A stretch of DNA of 64,000 nt from Paenibacillus wulumuqiensis (lineage in GTDB: Bacteria; Bacillota; Bacilli; Paenibacillales; Paenibacillaceae), in contig NZ_KQ040793.1 of NCBI RefSeq assembly GCF_000971965.1, forward strand, positions 1 through 64,000, read 5' to 3'. The notes beneath the pieces are model-generated. The model saw only the letters and a program-made list of their open reading frames with translations. It did no database searches and was not told where the DNA came from. Of the stretch, positions 54,181 to 62,470 are shown piece by piece. Position 1 is the first letter of the stretch, and each line of letters starts with the position of its first letter. Position numbers and translations under genes: made by a program.

Positions 54181-56055
54181 CTACAGCTCATCACCATAGA
54201 CGCTGTCTTCTTCCATCGTCTTCTTCTGGAAAAAGGCAAGAAACGGCTCGCCGTATTTGCGATATTTGACTTCGCCGACCCCTTTGATCGTCAGCATCTC
54301 GCCTTCGCTCTGTGGCTCCACTACACTCATCTCACGCAGTGTAGCATCGTTGAAAATGATATAGGAAGGCACGCCTTCGCGTGAAGCCAGCTCACGCCGG
54401 ATCAGGCGCAGCTGTTCGAAGATCGTCTCGTTCACGGCAGACAGCTCTTCACCGCGGCTGCCGGAACGACTGCGTGAAGACGCGGCTCGGCCGGCTGCAG
54501 CAGCGGCAGGCAGCGGTGCTCTTTGCATCACTTTGTGCTGGCCTTTTAACACTTCGCCAGCCAAAGGCTGCAGCTTCACTACCGGATATTGCCCTTCGGT
54601 CAGCAGCAGATATCCCTCGGCAGCCAGTACATTGATGCGCTCGGAGATTTCCTTTTCCGTCAGATGAGACAGCAGGCCATGGGTAGGCAGCTCGTCGAAC
54701 TTGTATTGTACGATCTTTTTGTTGCGTGATCCCTTGAGCACCTGGGCAACGACGGATACGCCGAACCGCTCGCGCAGCCGGTAGATGCAGGAGAAGATCT
54801 TTTGCGCTTCAATGGTCGTATCGACCAGTTCGCGGCTGTCCCGGCAGGAACTGCACTGTCCGCACGGCTCACCGGAATGTTCTTCGCCAAAGTAGTCCAG
54901 CATGGCGTTGCGCAGACATTTGGTCGTATAGCAGTAGTCGATCATCTGCTGCATTTTGCGGTAATCGTTATGCTTGCGGTCGCCTTCGTTCATATTCTGT
55001 TCCAGCAGGAACTTCTGGGTCATGATATCCTGCGGACTGAACAGCAGAATACATTCACTCGGATCACCGTCACGACCAGCACGGCCGGCTTCCTGAATAT
55101 AGGCTTCCATATTTTTGGGCATATTATAATGAATAACATAACGTACGTTGGATTTGTCGATCCCCATACCGAATGCATTGGTCGCGACAATGACACGCAC
55201 ATCATCGTACAGGAATGCTTCCTGGCTCTGATCACGCTCATCGTCACTCATCCCGGCGTGATAACGACCGGCACTTACACCGCTGCTGAGCAGACGGCTG
55301 TATAGATCATCCACATCCTTGCGCGTGGCAGCATACACAATCCCCGACTCATTTTCATGAGAACGGGCATAATCAATAACAAACTCCTTGCGCTGGGTCC
55401 CCCGCAGTACGGACATGGACAGATTGTCCCGTCCCAGTCCGGTAATAAATACTTCCGGTTGATCCAGACGCAGCAGCCGCAAAATATCGCTGCGCACTTC
55501 CGGCGTAGCCGTAGCGGTAAAAGCCGCCACCATCGGGCGCTCCGGCATCTGCTCCACGAATGGGGCAATCTCCAAATAACTCGTCCGGAAATCATGTCCC
55601 CACTGGGAGACACAGTGTGCTTCATCGACAGCGATACAGGTAATCTGCATGCCGTTCATCTCGTCACGGAACCAGTCCAGCTCCAGTCGCTCGGGTGCAA
55701 CATACAGCAGCTTCAGTTCTCCGCGCCGGGCGGCACGAATACGATCATTTACTTCTTTGCCCGACAATGTGCTGTTAATATACGCAGCAGGCACTCCGGC
55801 TGCGGTCAGTGCATCCACCTGATCCTTCATCAGAGAGATCAGCGGTGAAATCACCAGCGTCACCCCATCGTTGACAAGCGCCGGAATCTGGTAACAGATC
55901 GACTTACCACCGCCGGTTGGCATAATGCCCAGCGTATCACGTCGTTCCAGCAGACTGGAAACAATCTTGCGCTGTCCTTCCCGAAAATCCTCATATCCAA
56001 AATATTTCTGCAGCAGCTCCTGTGCCTGCTGCATGGCAGGCGCCTGCACGCTCAT
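54181..56055 (-). CDS. recQ: ATP-dependent DNA helicase RecQ
   Basis: This 624-residue helicase unwinds DNA 3' to 5' in recombination and repair. It has Walker A MPTGGGKSICYQ (about 45-56), DEAH in AVDEAHCVSQWGHDFR, the helicase C domain (GMGIDKSNVRYVIH), the zinc-binding cysteines (CLRNAML, GEPCGQCSSC), the RQC winged helix and a C-terminal HRDC domain (about 545-615). The length is typical. The ATG behind GGAG was chosen over a TTG two codons upstream. Confidence 0.96.
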   Translation of the reverse strand: MSVQAPAMQQAQELLQKYFGYEDFREGQRKIVSSLLERRDTLGIMPTGGGKSICYQIPALVNDGVTLVISPLISLMKDQVDALTAAGVPAAYINSTLSGKEVNDRIRAARRGELKLLYVAPERLELDWFRDEMNGMQITCIAVDEAHCVSQWGHDFRTSYLEIAPFVEQMPERPMVAAFTATATPEVRSDILRLLRLDQPEVFITGLGRDNLSMSVLRGTQRKEFVIDYARSHENESGIVYAATRKDVDDLYSRLLSSGVSAGRYHAGMSDDERDQSQEAFLYDDVRVIVATNAFGMGIDKSNVRYVIHYNMPKNMEAYIQEAGRAGRDGDPSECILLFSPQDIMTQKFLLEQNMNEGDRKHNDYRKMQQMIDYCYTTKCLRNAMLDYFGEEHSGEPCGQCSSCRDSRELVDTTIEAQKIFSCIYRLRERFGVSVVAQVLKGSRNKKIVQYKFDELPTHGLLSHLTEKEISERINVLAAEGYLLLTEGQYPVVKLQPLAGEVLKGQHKVMQRAPLPAAAAAGRAASSRSRSGSRGEELSAVNETIFEQLRLIRRELASREGVPSYIIFNDATLREMSVVEPQSEGEMLTIKGVGEVKYRKYGEPFLAFFQKKTMEEDSVYGDEL

Positions 56056-56520
56056 GTACAAAACTCCTATCTCATAAAATGTATCTTTACATCTTGTAGT
56101 ATTGATTGGCTTATCATATGATCTGCCCAGCGGCAGGTGACAATTAACTTTATCTCATTACAGTATACTCTTCTTCTATTTTATCAGAGTATGCCTGTGA
56201 ATGTATGCTATTTGCGGCAGACGGCAAAAAGCAGACCCGTAAGGATACGTAGCCTGCCTGGTCTGCTTCCTGTTTTCAATTATAGCGTAATCTATGGTCT
56301 TTTCCCAGTGTATTTGCATCTGCTGGCTACGATATAATCATCCTCTTTTCTCAAATCATATGGATTAGTAGCAAGTTAGCACTACTCTTTATCAATACTA
56401 TGTAATAAGAACCATTATAATTTTGCATTATTTAGGGCTTAAAGTATATTTATGGTTGACAACTAATTGTTAAGATATATAATAAAATGGTAATTTAATA
56501 CATTTAAAGGGGATAGTAAT
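56056..56520. other. AT-rich region between recQ and the PPC protein
   Basis: About 465 bases with no ORF of coding character. AAGCAGACC/GGTCTGCTT (56229-56268) forms a bidirectional hairpin with a short T tract. The last 130 bases are very AT-rich, consistent with a promoter region for the secreted protein. Confidence 0.5.
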
Positions 56521-57861
56521 TTGAAATTAAAATTGAAAATATTGAGTGTCGCTGCGCTTGCTCTATCAATTGGGGTTAGTATGAGTAACCCTTCTGCTTA
56601 TGCACAATCCGGTTCCTCTACAGATTCTTTTCCAAAGCCTCACAACTTTAAACCATTAATTGAGTCAGCACCCTCCGCAAATAAATCTGCTGATCAAAAG
56701 AAAGTACCTCCTAAAAATATCGATTTGCAAAACCAAAATCTGCGTAGCCTAACAGTAGCCGAAGATACATACGGCACTAACACCTCACCGGATCAAGCTC
56801 TTACCATTAATAGCAACACCATTACTAATGGCTACATTACTCAGCAGGGAGAGAGCCGCTGGTATAAAACATCCGTGCCCGCCAACTTGAAGCTGACTGC
56901 TTATATGGCTGCAGGCGCTACCAACACCGATTATGATCTGGCACTATATCGCCTGAACACGACAACATCTACGTTGGAACAAGTCTCTCTCTCTTCCAAA
57001 GGCGCAGGACTGTATGAGCTGCTTAGCTATATTGCAACGTCTGGAACCTACTATATCAGTGTAACTTCTTACCAAGGTGCTGATACAACCAATCCATTCA
57101 CGCTGTTTACTACTCAATCAGACAGCTATGATCAAAGTGAGCCGGATGATAATCCATGGTTTGCCAAAGATCGCGGTACTACACCTTTCACCAGCCAACA
57201 AAACATTGATAATGCTCTCGACGAAGACTGGAGTAAAATCACTTTGAATGCACAGAGCAAAGTAAATCTTCGTTTGAATAATACGTCTGCTAACGGTACC
57301 TATATGCTGCAAATCTGGGACGCCAACCTGAAAAGTTTGGGTACACTGAACCAGAATGCAGATGGACAGATTATACTTCCTGCTGGAAGTTATTATGTGC
57401 AGGTAATGGCACCATCCAATTTTGACCTTACTACCCCCTATACACTCAGTGTTAATTACCAAAATGCGGCCATTACACGTGTTGCCATTAGTGAAGTGGT
57501 CTCCGACCGTGGTGTGCAAGGAATGGTAAACTATGGTTACGGCAAAAAGTGGCGAGTAGGCTATAATATTACCGTTAAAGGCCGTGCTTTTGATGCTACG
57601 GGCAATCCAATTGCCAATGGACTGGTAAGCGTAGGAGTAAAAGTAAAGCTGAACAATAAAATTATTACACAAGTTGGCACTACAGACAGTATGGGATACT
57701 TTTCTGTTCCACTGAACATCGGCCCGGCTATAGGTCAGTACTCTTATTCTGCACCGGTGTCTACTCATTATTTTGATATTATTGATATTGCCTTTGCAAG
57801 TGGAACAAATACCGTGCAAGCCGATATTAATACACTGTATCATTTTGCATACAGCAGCTGA
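56521..57861 (+). CDS. Secreted protein with PPC (pre-peptidase C-terminal) domains
   Basis: This 446-residue protein starts with TTG behind AAAGGGG and has a signal peptide with AYAQS cleavage around residue 28. The middle (about 110-330) contains two PPC-like beta-sandwich repeats (SRWYKTSVPANLKLTAY and DEDWSKITLNAQSKVNLRL, each with a later YYISV or YYVQV strand). The C-terminal third (about 330-446) looks like an Ig/CNA-B-type domain. No catalytic motif is seen, so it is probably adhesive or accessory. Codon use is more AT-rich than the neighbours, which may reflect transfer. Confidence 0.75.
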   Translation: MKLKLKILSVAALALSIGVSMSNPSAYAQSGSSTDSFPKPHNFKPLIESAPSANKSADQKKVPPKNIDLQNQNLRSLTVAEDTYGTNTSPDQALTINSNTITNGYITQQGESRWYKTSVPANLKLTAYMAAGATNTDYDLALYRLNTTTSTLEQVSLSSKGAGLYELLSYIATSGTYYISVTSYQGADTTNPFTLFTTQSDSYDQSEPDDNPWFAKDRGTTPFTSQQNIDNALDEDWSKITLNAQSKVNLRLNNTSANGTYMLQIWDANLKSLGTLNQNADGQIILPAGSYYVQVMAPSNFDLTTPYTLSVNYQNAAITRVAISEVVSDRGVQGMVNYGYGKKWRVGYNITVKGRAFDATGNPIANGLVSVGVKVKLNNKIITQVGTTDSMGYFSVPLNIGPAIGQYSYSAPVSTHYFDIIDIAFASGTNTVQADINTLYHFAYSS

Positions 57862-57932
57862 TAAAAATAGAATTCTTGAATTTTATTACAATATAAATTA
57901 TCCTTTGTTATTGGACCTTTTCTTAGAGGACT

Positions 57933-57989
57933 CAAATACAAGAAAAGCGGCAATCTTTCCTCGGAAGGATGCCGCTTTTTTTGTATTTG
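57933..57989. terminator. Bidirectional terminator after the PPC protein gene
   Basis: CAAATACA(A)GAAAAGCGGCA pairs with TGCCGCTTTTTTTGTATTTG, a stem of about 19 bp with T7. It serves the convergent mmuP gene too. Confidence 0.9.
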
Positions 57990-58033
57990 TGCAGTCTTTC
58001 TATGGCTGGATGCCATAGCATGGGTCGAGCATA

Positions 58034-59437
58034 TTAGGTTTTACGCAGAATTTGCTGAATATAATACACTACATAACACAGCACCATAAAAGCAATCCCG
58101 CAGTAAAAAGCCAGACTCTGATTCGGATCAAAGGCTATACCGATACACGACGCCAGACAGAGCACAAAAGCGGCAATCGGTACAAACGGATACAGCGGCG
58201 TGCGATATTTCAGATCGCGTACATCATGGCCTTCACGAATATACTGTCTGCGGAACATGAACTGGGATGCCGTAATGCCCATCCAGACCACGACAACGGC
58301 AAAGCCCGACACCGACACCAGGAAAATATATACCGTATCCGGTGCCAGCACACTCGACAGCAGCGCCAGTCCCCCGCCGAGCATACTGACGATCATCGCA
58401 TTCAGCGGAATGCCCGCACGGGTCAGTCTGGCAAACAGCGGCGGCAGCAGACGCTCGGAAGAAAGCGACCACAGCATCCGCGAACACGCGTAGAGACCGG
58501 AGTTCGCCGCCGACAGCAGCGCGGTAATGATAACAAAGTTCATCAGATCCGCCGCATACGGAATACCGATCCGATCAAATACAACGACAAACGGACTCTC
58601 GATCACACCCGCCTGCCGCCAGGGGATCAGGGCCGACAGCACGAAAATCGTACCGACAAAGAAAATAATGAGGCGGCCCACAGTCGCCTTGATCGCGCGC
58701 GGAATCGTCTTCTCCGGTTCCACACTCTCCCCGGCGGCAATACCGATCAGCTCGGTACCCGAGAAAGCAAAGTTCACGGACAGCATCGCCATAAAGATCG
58801 GAAAGATGCCATTTGGGAACAGCCCGCTGTCACTCGTAAAATTACTGAGCAGCGGTGCAGCATTCGTATCGTTCATCGGCAGCAGTCCAAACACCGCCGC
58901 CCCGCCCAATACGATAAACAGCAAAATAACCGCCACCTTGATACCGGAAAACCAGAACTCGGCTTCGGCAAAAGAACGCACCGAGAACGCATTTAACAAA
59001 AAGACCAGTATGGCGAATATGCCGCTCCACATCCAGACCGATGTATCCGGGAACCAGCGCTGCATTAATAGACCGGCTGCCGTAAATTCCGATCCGAGCG
59101 CGACTGCCCAGGTAAGCCAGTACATCCAGGCAATCATGTACCCGGTGCCCGGGCCGATAAACTTCGCGGCATACGCGTGAAAGGCTCCCGTTACCGGCAT
59201 ATGTACAGACAGTTCGCCCAGACAAAGCATTACCAGATAGACGATAACCGCGCCGACCAGATAGGCCAGAATCGTACCGAGCGGACCTGCCTGATTAATC
59301 GTATATCCCGAACTGAGAAAGAGGCCGGTTCCGATCACACCCCCGAGAGAGAGCATGACCAGATGACGGCTTTTCATTTTGCGTTGAAATTGTCCGGCTT
59401 CGGCTTCCTTAGCCGCCGGTTCCTGTTCTGCTGACAT
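58034..59437 (-). CDS. mmuP: S-methylmethionine permease (amino acid permease family)
   Basis: This 467-residue APC-superfamily permease has 12 hydrophobic segments. The first motif [20 protein letters not shown] near residue 33 is typical, and [14 protein letters not shown] and [17 protein letters not shown] follow. Its place directly after mmuM matches the B. subtilis ybgF-ybgG arrangement, which supports S-methylmethionine as substrate; other amino acids remain possible. The ATG has an AAGGAAAGG site. Confidence 0.85.
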   Translation of the reverse strand: MSAEQEPAAKEAEAGQFQRKMKSRHLVMLSLGGVIGTGLFLSSGYTINQAGPLGTILAYLVGAVIVYLVMLCLGELSVHMPVTGAFHAYAAKFIGPGTGYMIAWMYWLTWAVALGSEFTAAGLLMQRWFPDTSVWMWSGIFAILVFLLNAFSVRSFAEAEFWFSGIKVAVILLFIVLGGAAVFGLLPMNDTNAAPLLSNFTSDSGLFPNGIFPIFMAMLSVNFAFSGTELIGIAAGESVEPEKTIPRAIKATVGRLIIFFVGTIFVLSALIPWRQAGVIESPFVVVFDRIGIPYAADLMNFVIITALLSAANSGLYACSRMLWSLSSERLLPPLFARLTRAGIPLNAMIVSMLGGGLALLSSVLAPDTVYIFLVSVSGFAVVVVWMGITASQFMFRRQYIREGHDVRDLKYRTPLYPFVPIAAFVLCLASCIGIAFDPNQSLAFYCGIAFMVLCYVVYYIQQILRKT

Positions 59438-59481
59438 GACATTCCTACCTTTCCTTATTGAAGCTTATTCAATTTGCTGCG

Positions 59482-60495
59482 CTATGCTTCACCTCTGAGC
59501 GCTGCACGCACGCTGCTGATATCTGCGGGTGTCGTACGACAGCAGCCGCCGATCAGCCGGGCTCCCTGCTCATACCAATCGCGTGCCTGCTGTCCATAAT
59601 CCTGTGTGCATGCAGATCCATGCCACGTCTTGGTCACGGGGTCATACTGTTCACCGGAATTCGGATAGACCAGAATCGGCTTGCTCGTCTGTGACCGCAT
59701 GGTACGGATCAGCGATGGAATATAGTCGAGAGCGGTACAGTTAATGCCTACGGCTGCCGCCTGCTCCTGCGTATCCAGCCAGGCTGCGCAATCTGCGGCA
59801 CGTTCTCCGCTGCTGATATGTGCTCCGTCTCTTGCACTGAAGCTGAACCAGGCATACACACCGGGGAACTGCTGCAGCACAGTGATGATCGCTTTTGCTT
59901 CGATCAGGCAGGGAATGGTCTCGCAGGCCAGTACATCCGCACCGGCAGCGACGAGTTCCCGGATACGCGGCTCGTGAAATTGAACGAGCTGCTGTTCATT
60001 CAATCCATAGTCTCCGCGATATTCGGAGCCATCCGCCAGATAGGCACCATACGGACCGACAGAGGCAGCGACAAGCGGACGTGGACGATGTGGGGCTGCA
60101 GCGGGTTCGATATCCGGTTGATTCATGACGGACTGCTCCACTGTAGATCTATTGTTCAGATTGCCCGAGCCTGGATAGCTGGACCAGAATGCATCCCGCG
60201 CTTCCACCGCAATCTGTACCGATCTGCGGATCAGTTCTCTCGCCTCCTGCTCACTCCATCCGCGCTGCACAAAGCCCGGAATTGTAGCCTGATAACTCGC
60301 CGTAATCGCGCAGTCCGCTCCTGCTTCAAAATACCGGTGATGCACCTGCCGGATCGCCTCCGGGTTATCCAGCAGCAGCCGTGCCGACCAGAGACTGTCA
60401 TTGAGATCCGCACCACTGCGCTCCAGTTCGGTAGCCATTGCGCCGTCCAGGATCATAACCGGGTATTGTTCCAATATAGACTGAATCGGATTCAT
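59482..60495 (-). CDS. mmuM: Homocysteine S-methyltransferase
   Basis: This 337-residue zinc enzyme transfers a methyl group from S-methylmethionine (or SAM) to homocysteine to give methionine. The barrel begins MILDGAMATELERSG; zinc ligands are Cys in ACETIPC and the CC pair of GGCCRTTPADI at the C terminus. It contains the usual ASYQATIPGF. It is first of the mmuM-mmuP operon and sits behind a structured leader. The start follows AAAGGGG. Confidence 0.93.
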   Translation of the reverse strand: MNPIQSILEQYPVMILDGAMATELERSGADLNDSLWSARLLLDNPEAIRQVHHRYFEAGADCAITASYQATIPGFVQRGWSEQEARELIRRSVQIAVEARDAFWSSYPGSGNLNNRSTVEQSVMNQPDIEPAAAPHRPRPLVAASVGPYGAYLADGSEYRGDYGLNEQQLVQFHEPRIRELVAAGADVLACETIPCLIEAKAIITVLQQFPGVYAWFSFSARDGAHISSGERAADCAAWLDTQEQAAAVGINCTALDYIPSLIRTMRSQTSKPILVYPNSGEQYDPVTKTWHGSACTQDYGQQARDWYEQGARLIGGCCRTTPADISSVRAALRGEA

Positions 60496-60542
60496 GCTTT
60501 ACCCCTTTCATGCAATAAAGTTAATGCTGTTAAAAGTTCCTC

Positions 60543-60618
60543 CTGACAGAAAATAACTGCACCCGGACCCGCCATCAGCGGAAAAAGTGCAGTCTGTCCA
60601 TCCTGCCAGACATGTCAG
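60543..60618 (-). promoter_or_regulatory. Branched leader RNA upstream of mmuM, riboswitch candidate
   Basis: Between the promoter and the ribosome binding site a 76-base segment can fold into a three-way junction. P1 is CTGACA (60613-60618) with TGTCAG (60543-60548); P2 is GTCTG/CAGAC; P3 is CTGCAC/GTGCAG with an inner CCGC-TGATG-GCGG hairpin. P1's 3' arm adjoins CAGGAGG, a second Shine-Dalgarno-like sequence. It is not the SAM-I (S-box) consensus. The fold was drawn by eye. Confidence 0.5.
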
Positions 60619-60632
60619 CTTATTGTGAACGT

Positions 60633-60661
60633 ATTTTAGATGATTCCTGTTCATTTGTAAA
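60633..60661 (-). promoter_or_regulatory. Promoter of mmuM-mmuP
   Basis: TTTACA (60656-60661) and TAAAAT (60633-60638) are spaced 17 bases. It would give a leader of about 130 bases. Confidence 0.72.
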
Positions 60662-60772
60662 CCATATGTACAAAAGACAGCCTGCATGATCGCTGGCTGT
60701 CCGTTCTATTCGATATACTGTTTTATTTCAAATACATTGAGCCTTCATCCTGTAATGGCATCAGGCAGTCGC

Positions 60773-61399
60773 TCAAAAATGATCATAACTGACAAATTCG
60801 CCTACAGGCTTGCGGTAGCCTCTAATGCGCTGGCTGCCGGTATCTTCCCTGCCGATGGTAATCATCATCGCAGGTACATACCGCTCCGGAATATCCAGTA
60901 TCTGCTGCACGGCAGCAGGATCAAAACCGATCATTGGACAGGTATCCCAGCCTTTGTCCTTGGCAGCCAGCATGAATGTCATCGCGGACAGGCTCGCATT
61001 ACGAATCGCCTCGTCCCTTTTGAATACTTCGCCCCGTTCGTCATAAAACTGCTGCACTGATGCTACCTGAATATCATATTCCTGCTGATTCAGAATACCA
61101 AGATGAAGCAGTCCTTCATTGATCTGCGGGGCATTGTGATGGGCATCCATATGACCGAGTACGATCACAACTGCCGAAGCGGTCTGGACTTTGTACTGCT
61201 TGCCGGAAGCTTCATATATCTGCTGCTTGCGCTCTTCATCCTGAACGATCACATAGTGTGCATGCTGCAGATTAAAGGCAGATGGTGCATACTTGACCAG
61301 TTCAAAGATCTCCTCCAGCTCATGGGATGAAATATCAACCTGGGGTAGAAATTTATTGGCGGATCTTCTCTGTTTGATAATGGATACCAGTTCACTCAT
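60773..61399 (-). CDS. Nitroreductase-family protein
   Basis: This 208-residue flavoprotein has RRSANKFLPQVDISSHELEE, YAPSAFNLQHAHYVI and the C-terminal MITIGREDTGSQRIRGYRKP. It resembles MhqN/YodC/YfkO-type nitroreductases that detoxify quinones. It lies 65 bases after doxX in the same direction, so it is probably cotranscribed with it. A GAGAGGA site precedes the ATG. Confidence 0.9.
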   Translation of the reverse strand: MSELVSIIKQRRSANKFLPQVDISSHELEEIFELVKYAPSAFNLQHAHYVIVQDEERKQQIYEASGKQYKVQTASAVVIVLGHMDAHHNAPQINEGLLHLGILNQQEYDIQVASVQQFYDERGEVFKRDEAIRNASLSAMTFMLAAKDKGWDTCPMIGFDPAAVQQILDIPERYVPAMMITIGREDTGSQRIRGYRKPVGEFVSYDHF

Positions 61400-61464
61400 G
61401 CGATATCGTTCCTCTCATTTATCGGGTCGGGTAGATCGATTAAATCTGATCTGAATTGTTCAAA

Positions 61465-61860
61465 TTAGATCAGGGCATCCAGCGAGTAAGCACCTGCACC
61501 GGTCAGGGCGACACCGATCAGTACGACGATCAGGATCAGGTTGAACTCGTAACCGCCTGCTGTATTCCAGAATCCATTGGGAGCATGCACTTTGACGATC
61601 GCCATCACCATGGTCAGCGAGAGCAGCACAGCGACGATTGGAGTGAACAGTCCTGCAGCAAATGCCAGACCGCCCAGCAGTTCCACCAGTCCGGCCGCTA
61701 CCGCTGCTGCTACACCAGGCTTGATTCCAAGTGATTCCATCCAGCCTCCGGTTCCTTTGGGACCGAATCCACCAAACCATCCAAACAGCTTCTGCGCTCC
61801 ATGCGCTGCAAAAATAACACCAATCACGACACGTATTAACAATAATCCCATACTCAACAT
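61465..61860 (-). CDS. DoxX-family membrane protein
   Basis: This 131-residue protein has four hydrophobic segments. The motif AAHGAQKLFGWFGGFGPKG near residue 18-36 is typical of the DoxX/SURF4-like family (relatives such as CatD in B. subtilis). These proteins accompany quinone and aldehyde detoxification. The ATG behind GGGAGG was chosen over one 14 codons upstream. Twin palindromes lie in its promoter region. Confidence 0.88.
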   Translation of the reverse strand: MLSMGLLLIRVVIGVIFAAHGAQKLFGWFGGFGPKGTGGWMESLGIKPGVAAAVAAGLVELLGGLAFAAGLFTPIVAVLLSLTMVMAIVKVHAPNGFWNTAGGYEFNLILIVVLIGVALTGAGAYSLDALI

Positions 61861-62016
61861 TTTCTTTTCCTCCCGTATTTTAAGTTTATTTTTCAATAAC
61901 AATCTGCGGATGCCTTTGATTGCAGGCTGATGACTGATAAGCAGATTGTTGTTTGTCTGTTTTGCATAAAAGAGCGATGTTCATTTTTTCCTTGCTCCAT
62001 CGCTATTTCGATAGTA

Positions 62017-62032
62017 TCTTTAAATTAAGATA
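62017..62032. promoter_or_regulatory. Operator candidate 1 upstream of doxX
   Basis: ATCTTTAAATTAAGAT, with flanking TATCTT/AAGATA arms, matches operator candidate 2 at 14 of 16 positions. It lies in the transcribed leader about 155 bases before the doxX start. Confidence 0.55.
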
Positions 62033-62174
62033 TTATCCCAAAAAAAATGTGCACTTTGATGTGCGTTGATATCGATTTCTTTATTGATGATTCCGTAGAT
62101 CATCGTTCATCCTGTTCTACAGAAATTTTTGAAGTATAATCATCTGTATTTCCTCCATAATCTCCATTTGATAA

Positions 62175-62190
62175 ATCTTAATATTAAGAT
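62175..62190. promoter_or_regulatory. Operator candidate 2 at the doxX promoter
   Basis: ATCTTAATATTAAGAT is a perfect 16-bp palindrome. It lies immediately downstream of the -10 box, at the expected transcription start, and shares its core with the site at 62017. Confidence 0.65.
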
Positions 62191-62191
62191 A

Positions 62192-62219
62192 TTTATAATA
62201 TAACGCCTCTTTTGATCAA
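62192..62219 (-). promoter_or_regulatory. Promoter of the doxX-nitroreductase unit
   Basis: TTGATC (62214-62219) and TATAAA (62192-62197) are spaced 16 bases, directly upstream of the perfect palindrome. The resulting leader is about 320 bases long and otherwise shows no ORF. Confidence 0.6.
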
Positions 62220-62325
62220 TTGCAAGCTTTTTTATTGTTTATTTTACGTGTTTTTGTGCTTCTATGTTTATGCTCTTGTGTTTCCATTTTTAATCATTAC
62301 CGATTGGGTTCCATATAAAAAGCAG

Positions 62326-62395
62326 CCGTCAAGCCGGACAAATCACTCGGCGCGTTTAATCCGCCGACCGATTGCCTGACTTGCTGGCTGCTTTA
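62326..62395. terminator. Bidirectional terminator after the GH43 gene
   Basis: AAAAGCAGCC pairs with GGCTGCTTT, with inner (T)CAAG/CTTG stems and CCGG pairs. T tracts flank both sides. It lies about 75 bases after the GH43 stop. Confidence 0.8.
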
Positions 62396-62470
62396 TTTTT
62401 ACTTATTCCTTTATTCTTACTTATCCATTGTTATAAAAGACTTACCTTTTGCAGATCTGCATCCCTCCTG

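Noticed and set aside
60543-60618. SAM-I (S-box) riboswitch before mmuM
   Set aside because: The conserved S-box core sequences are not present, so only an unclassified structured leader is proposed.
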